In this document: piece by piece, positions 16,519 to 22,884 of the stretch
Layout of the letters: each line of letters opens with the position of its first letter
Numbering within the stretch: the stretch's first letter is position 1
NCBI GenBank assembly: GCA_964548225.1
Contig: CAZJQP010000077.1
Location: 1-25,269 of the forward strand
Reading direction: 5' to 3'
DNA from: CALMEH01 sp964548225
GTDB taxonomy: Bacteria; Acidobacteriota; Blastocatellia; Pyrinomonadales; Pyrinomonadaceae
Length of the DNA: 25,269 bases
Made by a program: the position numbers and the translations under genes
The notes under the pieces: generated by a model
The model's input: only the letters and a program-made list of their open reading frames with translations
Database searches by the model: none
Told to the model about the DNA's origin: nothing

Positions 16519-16878
16519 TCAACCAAACAAATTCGGCTGAGTTTCTTTTTCCTCAAAACCTTCGGGCAAAAATCGGTATTTTTCCAAATCGCATCTGCCT
16601 TTATCGTTGAAAAAAACGCCTTCTTCTTCGAGCATTTTTTGTTGGACGTTGTAAGGCAAAAACATTTTTGCGGTCGAACACGCGCCTTGTGAATTTATAA
16701 CTCTTTGCCACGGCACATTTTCTGTTTCCGCCGCGTGCATCACATATCCGACCGTCCGCGCCGTGTAACCTTCGCCCAAAATCTCAGCAATTTGCCCGTA
16801 AGTCATCACTTTCCCCGAAGGAATTTCGTGGACAATTTCATAAACCCTTTCGCGGTAATTTTTATCGTCAACATTCAT
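16519..16878 (-). CDS. Alkyltransferase-like (ATL) DNA repair protein, MGMT fold
   Basis: A 119-aa protein with the DNA-binding domain of O6-alkylguanine-DNA alkyltransferase. Recognisable parts are the base-flipping VMTYGQIAEILG block (Tyr27) and arginine-finger helix ARTVGYVMHAA (Arg41). The active-site segment reads PWQRVIN (56-62) where true MGMTs have PCHRVI, so the acceptor cysteine is Trp57. That makes it an ATL, which binds alkylated guanine and recruits nucleotide excision repair instead of removing the alkyl group. The His of the usual PWHR is also replaced, by Gln. It lies downstream of a small HEAT-like gene and a cyclase on the same strand. Confidence 0.9.
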   Translation of the reverse strand: MNVDDKNYRERVYEIVHEIPSGKVMTYGQIAEILGEGYTARTVGYVMHAAETENVPWQRVINSQGACSTAKMFLPYNVQQKMLEEEGVFFNDKGRCDLEKYRFLPEGFEEKETQPNLFG

Positions 16879-16922
16879 AGTTTTGTCCGTTGTTAGTTGT
16901 CAGTTGCAAAAAACACTTTGCC

Positions 16923-17192
16923 TCATTTTACATCTTTCGGATTGCGCCGCAAACGCTTTTTGAATATTCCTTCTCTCGCTTTTAGCCATTCGCGCCATTC
17001 TTCGATTGCTTTTTCTCTCTCAACTTGCGAACTCGCAGGTTTGAGATTCAATCAAGTCGAAGTCTCATCGCGCAGACACATTTCGGCAAAAAATCTGGTT
17101 TGCAGGTCTTTAGATGAAAGTAAATCAATCAATTCTTCAATCGTTTTTTCGCCAAACTCCTTTCGTTTTGTAGCAAATTCTTCTTTCTTCAT
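16923..17192 (-). pseudogene. HEAT-like small protein interrupted by an in-frame TGA
   Basis: From ATG 17190-17192 the frame runs 46 codons (MKKEEFATKRKEFGEK ... CLRDETST), meets TGA at 17052-17054, and continues in the same frame for 42 more codons (LNLKPASSQVERE ... NPKDVK) to TGA at 16923-16925. Both halves look coding. LIDLLSSKDLQTRFFAEMCL is a typical HEAT helix pair, and the downstream EKAIEEWREWLKAR is the W..W helix that normally follows such a repeat. The whole reads as one 88-89 aa protein with a single nonsense codon. AAGG lies at usable spacing upstream. It lies 17 bases after the cyclase stop and 44 before the ATL gene. It could be a recent pseudogene, a base error, or read-through; a separate functional 46-aa peptide is less likely. 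Confidence 0.62.
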
Positions 17193-17209
17193 TTTTGCCT
17201 TTTTACTTT

Positions 17210-17845
17210 TTACTTTTGCCTTAAAACTGTTCGTGCCGGTGCGCCGTCGCCTGTTTCGCTGATAACTTTGAGCGGCAAACAAATTAATTCGTAATCGCCC
17301 GCCGAAATTTCGCGCAAATCCAAACCTTCGATAATGATAATTTCTTTTTCGAGCAGAGTTATGTGAGTATCAAAGGATTTCGCGCCGAATTTTTCGACTG
17401 AAAGATAATCAATTCCGACGAGTTTTATTTCTAAATCAGCCAAAATTCTCGCGGCTTCGGGCGTGATGTATGTAAAATCTTTGCGGAAACCTTTTTCGGG
17501 TTCGTTCCAGAAGTTTGAATTTCGCGTTTTGAACAAAATTCGTTCGACGTTTTCGAGATTTCCGAGATGCTGCGGTTCGATTGCCAAAACATCGTCGGAT
17601 AATTCCAAAACCGTGCAATCGCCGATTAATTTTTCGAGTTCGAGTTCGTGAACGTGCCGTGTTCCTTCGATAAAATGGTTCGGCGCGTCAACGTGCGTCG
17701 CCGTGTGCGCTCCGAAACAGAGTTGTGTTACATTTGCCACATCGCCGTTTGCAAGCGCGGCACAAACGTCAATTTTCACCGCCGGATCGCCTTCATAAAC
17801 CGGCGTATTTTCAGAAAGCGGAAAGGTTATGTCGTAAATTTTCAT
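17210..17845 (-). CDS. Cyclase-family metal-dependent hydrolase (kynurenine formamidase-like)
   Basis: A 211-aa protein of the cyclase/KynB fold. It opens with KIYDITFPLSENTPVYEGDP, the usual start of the family. It then carries the metal-binding block AHTATHVDAPNHF (46-58), in which His47, His51 and Asp53 are the expected Zn ligands and His57 the catalytic histidine of the HxGTHxDxPxH motif (Ala replaces Gly). VGIDYLSVEKFG and IIIIEGLDLREI near the end are also family blocks. Real function could be N-formylkynurenine hydrolysis or another cyclic amide or ester; no tryptophan-catabolism gene is nearby. The open frame extends 25 codons upstream, but the family start fits the ATG at 17843-17845. 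Confidence 0.85.
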   Translation of the reverse strand: MKIYDITFPLSENTPVYEGDPAVKIDVCAALANGDVANVTQLCFGAHTATHVDAPNHFIEGTRHVHELELEKLIGDCTVLELSDDVLAIEPQHLGNLENVERILFKTRNSNFWNEPEKGFRKDFTYITPEAARILADLEIKLVGIDYLSVEKFGAKSFDTHITLLEKEIIIIEGLDLREISAGDYELICLPLKVISETGDGAPARTVLRQK

Positions 17846-17959
17846 AAAAATATGATTGAGCCGATCGCTACTGCTCGCGGTTCTGACTTTGAGCATAAAC
17901 GAAAGCGATTTTGAACACAAGATTTGCTATTGAGAGAGATTTCTTTGTAGGCTGTAAAA

Positions 17960-18247
17960 ATGATGGAAATAAAACACAACGAAAGCGAGCGTGGCGGTGA
18001 GTTCGTCATTGAAGAAAATGGCAATCGCGCCGCAGAAATGACTTATACAAAAGCAGGCGAAGGTTTAATAAGCATTGACCACACATTCGTCGAACACGAT
18101 TTTCGCGGCGAAGGAATTGCCAAAGATTTGGTCGCTGCAGGCGTAAATTTCGCCCGCGAAAACAATCTGAAAATCATTCCGCTTTGCCCTTACGCCAAAT
18201 CTGTGATTGCGAAAACGCCCGAATATCAGGACGTTTTAGCGAATTAA
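17960..18247 (+). CDS. Small GNAT-fold N-acetyltransferase (YjdJ/NATD1-like)
   Basis: A 95-aa minimal GNAT. The acetyl-CoA P-loop equivalent is HDFRGEGIAKDLV (about 47-59), preceded by the strand pair AEMTYTKAGEGLISIDHTFV. It is followed by the subfamily signature IPLCPYAKSVIAKTPEYQDVL, close to the CPYxKxxxxKHPEY pattern of the YidJ/NATD1 group. The substrate is unknown for most members. Two adjacent ATGs (17960 and 17963) could both serve; no clear Shine-Dalgarno is seen. It is transcribed divergently from the cyclase gene over 114 bases and followed by a palindrome before mqnA. Confidence 0.87.
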   Translation: MMEIKHNESERGGEFVIEENGNRAAEMTYTKAGEGLISIDHTFVEHDFRGEGIAKDLVAAGVNFARENNLKIIPLCPYAKSVIAKTPEYQDVLAN

Positions 18248-18254
18248 TTTTTTA

Positions 18255-18331
18255 TTTGCCCGCAGAATACGCGGAAGACACGAAAAAAAATCAAAAAACT
18301 TCCGCGTTTTTCCGTGTATTCTGCGGGCAAA
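18255..18331. repeat. Intergenic palindrome, CCCGCAGAATACGCGG family
   Basis: 18255-18276 and 18310-18331 pair over 22 bases with one mismatch; the loop holds further partial pairing of CGCGGAAG-like words. It fills the gap between the GNAT gene and mqnA, and its right arm reads as open frame, giving mqnA a false 10-codon upstream extension. Confidence 0.83.
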
Positions 18332-18343
18332 CTTTTTCTTAAA

Positions 18344-19147
18344 ATGCAGACTTTACGGATTTCCGCTTCGAGTTATTCAAATACTGCGCCGCTCGTTTGG
18401 TCGTTTCTTTACGGGCAAAATCGCGGAAAATATGAATTGATTTTGGACAATGCGCCAGCGCGTTCGGCTGAACTTTTATCACAAAGACGAGTTGATGCCG
18501 CGCTCGTGCCGGTGATTGCTTATCAAATTATCGAAGACCTTCGGCTCGTGCCGAATGTTTGTGTTGGTGCAAAGGAAAAAGTCCGAAGTGTTTGCCTTGT
18601 AACACGCGGTAAAGATTTGGAACAAGTAAAATCAGTCGCGCTCGATGTTTCGTCGAAAACTTCCGTTGCTCTGACAAAGATAATTTTCCGCGAATTTTTA
18701 GGCTTTGAACCGATATGGAAAGATTCTGAGCCTGATTTAAGTGCAATGCTCAAAACATCGGATTGCGCTTTGCTCATCGGCGATCCGGCATTGACGATTG
18801 CGGATTTACCAAAAACCAAAAACCAAATCAGAAAATTCGATTTAGTCGAAATCTGGCGTAAAAATACAAATTTCGGTTTCGTTTTCGCAATGTGGATGAC
18901 GCGAAACGAATTTTGTCCGATTAATTTTGCCGCCGCAAGAGATGAAGGTTTAGCGCATTTGGACGAAATAATTTCAAATTATGAAGCGGAAATTCCGCTC
19001 TCGCACGAAGATTTCAAAAATTATCTTTCGGAAAATATTGCGTATTCAATTGACGAAAATATGCAGCAAGGTTTGGAACTTTATTTTGAACTCGCGCATA
19101 AAAATGGATTATGTGAAAAAAACTTATCGCTCAAATTTACCGCTTGA
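18344..19147 (+). CDS. mqnA: Chorismate dehydratase (futalosine pathway of menaquinone synthesis)
   Basis: Converts chorismate to 3-enolpyruvyl-benzoate, the entry step of the futalosine pathway. The 267-aa protein has the substrate-binding-protein-like fold of the MqnA/MqnD group: LRISASSYSNTAPLVW at the start, the RVDAALVPVIAYQ segment, VRSVCLVTR, LDVSSKTSVALTKI, CALLIGDPAL and DLVEIWRKNTNFGFVFAMW. The SSYSN block, where MqnA enzymes typically have V(R/S)YxNxxP, and the LIGDPAL strand are diagnostic. The start at 18344 is chosen because the upstream extension is palindrome sequence. mqnC lies about 670 bases downstream on the same strand. The last 11 bases overlap the end of a convergent membrane-protein gene. 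Confidence 0.9.
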   Translation: MQTLRISASSYSNTAPLVWSFLYGQNRGKYELILDNAPARSAELLSQRRVDAALVPVIAYQIIEDLRLVPNVCVGAKEKVRSVCLVTRGKDLEQVKSVALDVSSKTSVALTKIIFREFLGFEPIWKDSEPDLSAMLKTSDCALLIGDPALTIADLPKTKNQIRKFDLVEIWRKNTNFGFVFAMWMTRNEFCPINFAAARDEGLAHLDEIISNYEAEIPLSHEDFKNYLSENIAYSIDENMQQGLELYFELAHKNGLCEKNLSLKFTA

Positions 19148-19415
19148 CGGCGAAATAATTAATGCTGTTGACTATAACCACAATAATTCCGAAAATCCAG
19201 ACGGGCGCGAAAAACAGATAGCCGCCGAATTCTTTGCGCCAAAACCAGCCTTGATTTGCACGTTTGAGAAAGCGCAAAATCATATCAATCAAAATTAAAA
19301 CTGCGCCGCCTGCCATCATCACGAGTGAATCGGGAAGTTTCAACGCGAAATAACCGACGGCAATGACAATTGCCGCTAAAACAAACATTCCGAAACCTGC
19401 TAAATTTCCTTGCAT
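19137..19415 (-). CDS. Small three-helix membrane protein of unknown function
   Basis: A 92-aa protein with hydrophobic helices at about 5-24, 29-49 and 67-87, and a basic loop FLKRANQGWFWRKEFGG between helices two and three. I do not recognise the family. GAGGAA lies seven bases before the ATG, a strong ribosome binding site that supports it as a real gene. Its stop codon lies inside the 3' end of mqnA on the other strand (11-base tail-to-tail overlap). Confidence 0.72.
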   Translation of the reverse strand: MQGNLAGFGMFVLAAIVIAVGYFALKLPDSLVMMAGGAVLILIDMILRFLKRANQGWFWRKEFGGYLFFAPVWIFGIIVVIVNSINYFAVKR

Positions 19416-19445
19416 AAAAATTCCTCGAAAGAAATTATAGCAAAT

Positions 19446-19478
19446 AAAAAAAGGCTTGCCGAAAGCAAACCTTTTTTT
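19446..19478. terminator. Bidirectional intrinsic terminator
   Basis: A 14-pair stem (19446-19459 with 19465-19478, one mismatch that becomes a G-U pair in the minus-strand RNA) encloses the loop CGAAA. Seven T follow on the plus strand and seven T on the minus strand, so it can act in both directions. On the minus strand it lies 26 bases after the 34-aa peptide gene and before the three-helix protein gene; on the plus strand it would catch mqnA transcripts. Confidence 0.85.
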
Positions 19479-19503
19479 GTGTAAAATATGTATTTATAAA
19501 GAC

Positions 19504-19608
19504 TTAATTGAATAAATTGGACTGAAACAACAAAAACCATCCGGCGATGACGATAAATAAAATCAGCCCAAAATCTCTGGTTTCAAATTGATTTTCTTGA
19601 CTTTTCAT
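19504..19608 (-). CDS. 34-aa single-helix membrane peptide
   Basis: ATG at 19606-19608 opens a 34-codon frame: polar MKSQENQFETRDFG, then one hydrophobic helix LILFIVIAGWFLLFQ, then SNLFN and TAA. AAAGGAGAT with GGAG eight bases before the ATG is close to a perfect Shine-Dalgarno, better than that of most genes here. A strong intrinsic terminator follows the stop. Size, topology and signals fit a true small membrane protein such as a respiratory-complex subunit, regulator or type I toxin-like peptide. I cannot assign it. It is not an echo of a larger gene on either strand. Confidence 0.72.
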   Translation of the reverse strand: MKSQENQFETRDFGLILFIVIAGWFLLFQSNLFN

Positions 19609-19818
19609 TTCCTTATCTCCTTTAATAAAATTCTTCTTCCATTCGCTATCGCGCAATTTTTAGACGAATCGTATCAACTTTTTGGCATAAAATTTGTAGA
19701 AAAATTTACTACCTGAATAAAAATTCGCCGAAAAAGCGGTTTTGGTTGCATTTTAGGAGTGAATTTTTTGGCAAAATGCGATTTATTTCGCAAAATGATA
19801 AGATAATTTTTTGAATTT

Positions 19819-20961
19819 ATGAGTAATATTCAACCGATTTTAGATAAAGTTTTGGACGGTGGACGAATGACTGCCGAAGATTGCACGACGCTTTTGGAAA
19901 GCTATGACATTGCCAAAATCGGTGCGGCGGCGGACGAAATTCGAATGCGGAAAAATAATCCCGAAATCGTAACTTACATCATTGACCGCAACATCAATTA
20001 CACCAACGTCTGCAACGTCGTTTGCACATTTTGCGCGTTTTATCGCCGTCCGGGAAAGCCCGACACTTACGTTCATTCGTTTGAAGAAATTTGTGCGCGA
20101 ATTGACGAAACCATCGCGCTCGGCGGCACGGGCGTTTTGATGCAGGGCGGACTTCATCCCGATTTTAATATCGAATGGTATGAAGATTTGCTTTCGAGAT
20201 TGCACGAGCTTTATCCGAATTTTCAGCTTCATTGCTTTTCGCCGCCGGAAATTCATAATATTTCCTTGATTTCAAAGCTCGATTACGAAACGATTATGCA
20301 ACGCCTGAAAAACGCCGGATTAAATTCGCTTCCCGGTGGCGGCGGCGAGATTCTTGATGACGAAGTTCGTAAGCGCGTTTCAACCAAATGCACAACGCAA
20401 GAATGGCTCGATGTGATGAAGGCAGCGCACCGCGTCGGCTTAAAAACTACGGGAACAATGATGTTCGGCATCGGCGATAAAATTGAGCATCGCGTCCGAC
20501 ATCTGCAAAGAATCCGCGACGTTCAAGACGAAACAGGCGGTTTCACGGCGTTTATTCCGTGGACGTTTCAACGTGAAAACACCGCTTTGGGAAGAAAAAT
20601 CACCGAAGAACCAACCGGCATTGATTATCTGAAAATGCTTTCGGTTTCACGTCTGTTTTTTGATAATATTCAGCACATTCAATCATCTTGGCTGACACAA
20701 GGTTTGCGGCTCGGACAAACCGCCCTAAGATTTGGCGCAGACGATATGGGTTCGATTATGATTGAAGAAAATGTCGTTTCAGCAGCAGGCGCAGACACCG
20801 AAGCCAACGAAAAAGAACTCCGCTATCAAATCTCCGAAGCCGGTTTTCGCCCGCAACAGCGCGATATTCTTTACAATTATGTCAACCGCGAAAACGTCGA
20901 AACTTTGGACGAGCGAAAATCAATGCCGCTCAGAAAATTGAGTGTGGCATTTGCAGATTAA
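19819..20961 (+). CDS. mqnC: Cyclic dehypoxanthinyl futalosine synthase (radical SAM)
   Basis: Radical-SAM enzyme that cyclises dehypoxanthinyl futalosine, the third step of the futalosine menaquinone pathway. The 380-aa protein carries the [4Fe-4S] motif CNVVCTFC (Cys65, Cys69, Cys72) followed by AFYRRPGKPDTY, as in MqnC/MqnE/CofH-type enzymes. GGTGVLMQGGLHPDF, HCFSPPEI, LPGGGGEILDDEVR, TTGTMMFGIGD and FIPWTFQRENT are further MqnC blocks. No strong Shine-Dalgarno is visible before the ATG, although the 210 bases upstream are AT-rich and gene-free. It pairs functionally with mqnA. The tyrosine-integrase element begins just beyond its 3' end. Confidence 0.94.
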   Translation: MSNIQPILDKVLDGGRMTAEDCTTLLESYDIAKIGAAADEIRMRKNNPEIVTYIIDRNINYTNVCNVVCTFCAFYRRPGKPDTYVHSFEEICARIDETIALGGTGVLMQGGLHPDFNIEWYEDLLSRLHELYPNFQLHCFSPPEIHNISLISKLDYETIMQRLKNAGLNSLPGGGGEILDDEVRKRVSTKCTTQEWLDVMKAAHRVGLKTTGTMMFGIGDKIEHRVRHLQRIRDVQDETGGFTAFIPWTFQRENTALGRKITEEPTGIDYLKMLSVSRLFFDNIQHIQSSWLTQGLRLGQTALRFGADDMGSIMIEENVVSAAGADTEANEKELRYQISEAGFRPQQRDILYNYVNRENVETLDERKSMPLRKLSVAFAD

Positions 20962-20967
20962 GTTAAA

Positions 20968-20996
20968 GAGTTAAGAAAAGGAAACTTTCTTAACTC
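20968..20996. terminator. Hairpin between mqnC and the integrase gene
   Basis: An exact 11-pair stem (GAGTTAAGAAA with TTTCTTAACTC) around the loop AGGAAAC starts seven bases after the mqnC stop. It sits between converging transcripts and probably ends both, though neither side has more than a short T-run. It is also the only structured sequence at the element's left edge, so it could overlap the attachment site. Confidence 0.6.
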
Positions 20997-21019
20997 TTAC
21001 AAAAATCTGGTCAAAGATA

Positions 21020-22126
21020 CTACTTAATCTTTCGTAATTTCGGATTGTCTATTTTTTTTGTGTCATTTCTTCGGTTTATGTATTTTTCCAAAGGAATGAC
21101 ATTTTCTTTTAATATTTCTTTTGAAAGATGTGTGTAGCGGTCGGTCATTGTAAGTTTCGAGTGTCCTAGCAAAGCCTTTTGAACAAACGCATTAATTTGG
21201 CTTTCTGCTACCCGTGTGCTGTATGTATGGCGCAACGAATGAATCGTTAATCCCTCAAAGCCTAACTCTTTGCAGACTTCATTAAATTGCTTTGATAAAG
21301 CCGTGTCTTGTGATTTTATTCCCTCAAAAACTTTACCTTTTTGATTCACCTCTCCAGCTTCTTTAACAAGCCGCTCGAAAATAGCTTTAACGTTTGAAAG
21401 CATTGGTAAAGTTCGCGCCGTGTTTGTTTTGGTGATTTCTTTTCGTAGAAAAATAAATGCTTCCGCAAGGTTAATGTCGCGCCATTCGATTTTGAAAAGT
21501 TCACCGCGCCTCATTCCCGTATAAAGCAGAATTTCGATTTGGTTACTGAATTTCACATCATTACGGATATAATCAAACAAAATAATTTCCTCATCTTCGG
21601 ACAAAATTCGGTCGCGTGATGGCAGATTGTTGTAGTATTTGACGTGATTGACCGGGTTTTCTTTCAGTTCGCCGTATTCTTTGGCAAGATTGAAAATAGC
21701 GGATAAGACGGCGACATCACGGTTGACCGTTGCTCTTGAGCGTGGCTTGCCGTGTCGAGTTGTTTTAGCTCTCCGTTCACGCTTGAATTTTTCGACTTCT
21801 TCCGGCGTAATTTCACAAAGCCGAAACTTACCGAATTTTTCAATCAAAGCCTTTAGAACGGAAAGTTCGACATAATAACCTTTTTTGTGTTCTCTCGCGT
21901 ATGGCTTGTAGCTTTTTTCGACAAATTCAGTAAAATTCTTTTGTCCGCCGATTCCCCAACGATTTTCAAAAAGTTCGCTGATGATAACTCTTTCGGCTCT
22001 TTCGGCTTCACGCTTTGTCCGCGCTTCTTTGATGACTTTTCTTATCCGTTTTCCATTGATTTGCAGATGAACATACCAACTGCCTTTTTTCGTTCCTCTT
22101 TGATGAACAACTATTTTGCGCCTCAC
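21020..22126 (-). CDS. Tyrosine recombinase / integrase
   Basis: A 368-aa phage-type integrase that would insert and excise the element. The N-terminal 60 residues (RGTKKGSWYVHLQINGKRIR) form an AP2-like arm-binding domain. About 66-150 is the SAM-like core-binding domain. The catalytic domain has Arg206 in YTGMRRGEL, a Lys in the KEITKT hairpin (about 229-235), His296-x-x-Arg299 in HSLRHTYSTRV, His322 in LLGHSKL and nucleophile Tyr331 in RYTHLS. The full catalytic set is present. The start is a GTG (22124-22126) with no evident Shine-Dalgarno; no ATG exists in a suitable place. It starts 39 bases after the HTH gene and is its likely operon partner. It is next to the attachment region by mqnC. 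Confidence 0.95.
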   Translation of the reverse strand: MRRKIVVHQRGTKKGSWYVHLQINGKRIRKVIKEARTKREAERAERVIISELFENRWGIGGQKNFTEFVEKSYKPYAREHKKGYYVELSVLKALIEKFGKFRLCEITPEEVEKFKRERRAKTTRHGKPRSRATVNRDVAVLSAIFNLAKEYGELKENPVNHVKYYNNLPSRDRILSEDEEIILFDYIRNDVKFSNQIEILLYTGMRRGELFKIEWRDINLAEAFIFLRKEITKTNTARTLPMLSNVKAIFERLVKEAGEVNQKGKVFEGIKSQDTALSKQFNEVCKELGFEGLTIHSLRHTYSTRVAESQINAFVQKALLGHSKLTMTDRYTHLSKEILKENVIPLEKYINRRNDTKKIDNPKLRKIK

Positions 22127-22165
22127 ATTTTAGTTTTTTGCTGTTGCTAAGTGATTTGCGCGTAA

Positions 22166-22528
22166 TTATCTTACTACACGCAGATTCTTTTTTCGATAGT
22201 TCTTATTGCGATTTTCTTTCAGCCAACTCGAAACTTCTTCATAATCGAACAAAGTCCTTGTTCCAATTTTTATCTTGGGCAATCCTTCGTTTTGTAAATT
22301 GTTCACCGTTTTGACCGACACGCCCAAACGCTTCGCAACTTCTTTTATGTTCAATAAACGGTTTTCAAATGCTACCGAAGACGACAAAAGTTTTCGCTCT
22401 GATTCATCATTAACAAAAAGCATTACGGCTTTTTCGGCAATGGCTTCGAGATTATCAAGCGCATCTTTCAACGCTTCGCGCACTTGTCGAAGTATCAGAC
22501 ATAATTTTTCTGCTTTTTCGGTTGTCAT
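22166..22528 (-). CDS. HTH_17/excisionase-like DNA-binding protein
   Basis: A 120-aa protein from the ATG at 22526-22528 (a TTG at 22541-22543 would add five residues). The C-terminal domain LLNIKEVAKRLGVSVKTV, then LPKIKIGTRTLFDYEEVSSWLKEN, is a MerR-like winged helix of the HTH_17/excisionase group. The N-terminal 55 residues form a charged helical segment (LRQVREALKDALDNLEAIAEKA) that is probably a coiled coil for oligomerisation. It is placed directly upstream of the integrase, as recombination directionality factors often are. One 30-bp hairpin repeat ends 16 bases before its ATG, suggesting self-regulation. It could control excision, replication, or both. Confidence 0.85.
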   Translation of the reverse strand: MTTEKAEKLCLILRQVREALKDALDNLEAIAEKAVMLFVNDESERKLLSSSVAFENRLLNIKEVAKRLGVSVKTVNNLQNEGLPKIKIGTRTLFDYEEVSSWLKENRNKNYRKKNLRVVR

Positions 22529-22544
22529 AGTTTCTGCCGGCAAA

Positions 22545-22574
22545 CATCGGCATTTCTGCCGTTACTTCAGCTAA
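22545..22574. repeat. 30-bp hairpin repeat, copy 1
   Basis: Matches the copy at 22815-22844 at 29 of 30 positions. On the minus strand it reads TTAGCTGAAGTAA followed by a CGGCA-GAAA-TGCCG stem-loop. It lies immediately upstream of the HTH gene. The nearest related sequences are the two tandem copies 270 bases away, on the far side of the dyad region. Confidence 0.85.
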
Positions 22575-22703
22575 AATCATCTGTGAATAAACGTCCGCAA
22601 AAACAACGCGCTTGCTCACAATTCAACAAAAATTAAATCAGTGGACAAAATGAAACGATTTCAATATTCGAGTTGACTTGTAACACTTAAACGCTCTTTT
22701 GCC

Positions 22704-22787
22704 GTGAACAAGCTCCGAAACTTTCAGCCCGGACAATCACATTTTGATTTGTGAATGTCCGGCTTAATTTAGTCCGGGTTTGTTCAC
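22704..22787. other. Dyad/hairpin region, candidate replication origin or control site
   Basis: The 240 bases between repeat copies hold no credible gene. An outer inverted pair GTGAACAA (22704-22711) / TTGTTCAC (22780-22787) encloses an inner hairpin: CCGGACA (22729-22735) with TGTCCGG (22756-22762), then TCACA with TGTGA after one mismatch, loop TTTTGATT. A third CCGGAC-like word occurs at 22772-22778. GCCGTGAA occurs at 22701-22708 and again at 22793-22800. Next to a rolling-circle rep gene this suggests a double-strand origin or an operator cluster; the nick site cannot be named from sequence alone. Confidence 0.55.
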
Positions 22788-22814
22788 ACTTTGCCGTGAA
22801 TCATTGTCCGCAGT

Positions 22815-22874
22815 CATCGGCATTTTTGCCGTTACTTCAGCTAACATCGGTGTTTTTACCGTTGCTCGATCTAA
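22815..22874. repeat. Two tandem 30-bp hairpin repeats, copies 2 and 3
   Basis: 22815-22844 and 22845-22874 are head-to-tail 30-mers ending ten bases before the rep stop codon. Copy 2 is nearly identical to copy 1. Copy 3 differs at several positions, but its stem keeps pairing: the C-G pair of copies 1 and 2 becomes T-A, and the next pair becomes a G-T wobble. All end in CTAA on the plus strand. Confidence 0.85.
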
Positions 22875-22884
22875 AACTTTTCAA

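Noticed and set aside
17052..17054. Selenocysteine insertion at the in-frame TGA
   Set aside because: No convincing stem-loop of the bacterial SECIS type follows, and the position in a HEAT-like helix linker is not a redox site.
20962..21019. tRNA-type attachment site for the integrase
   Set aside because: No tRNA cloverleaf is present by the integrase; the left junction is the mqnC 3' end and a simple hairpin, and the right junction is outside the window.
22815..22874. CRISPR-like array from the 30-bp repeats
   Set aside because: The two copies are directly abutted with no spacer, the third is isolated, and no cas gene is in view.
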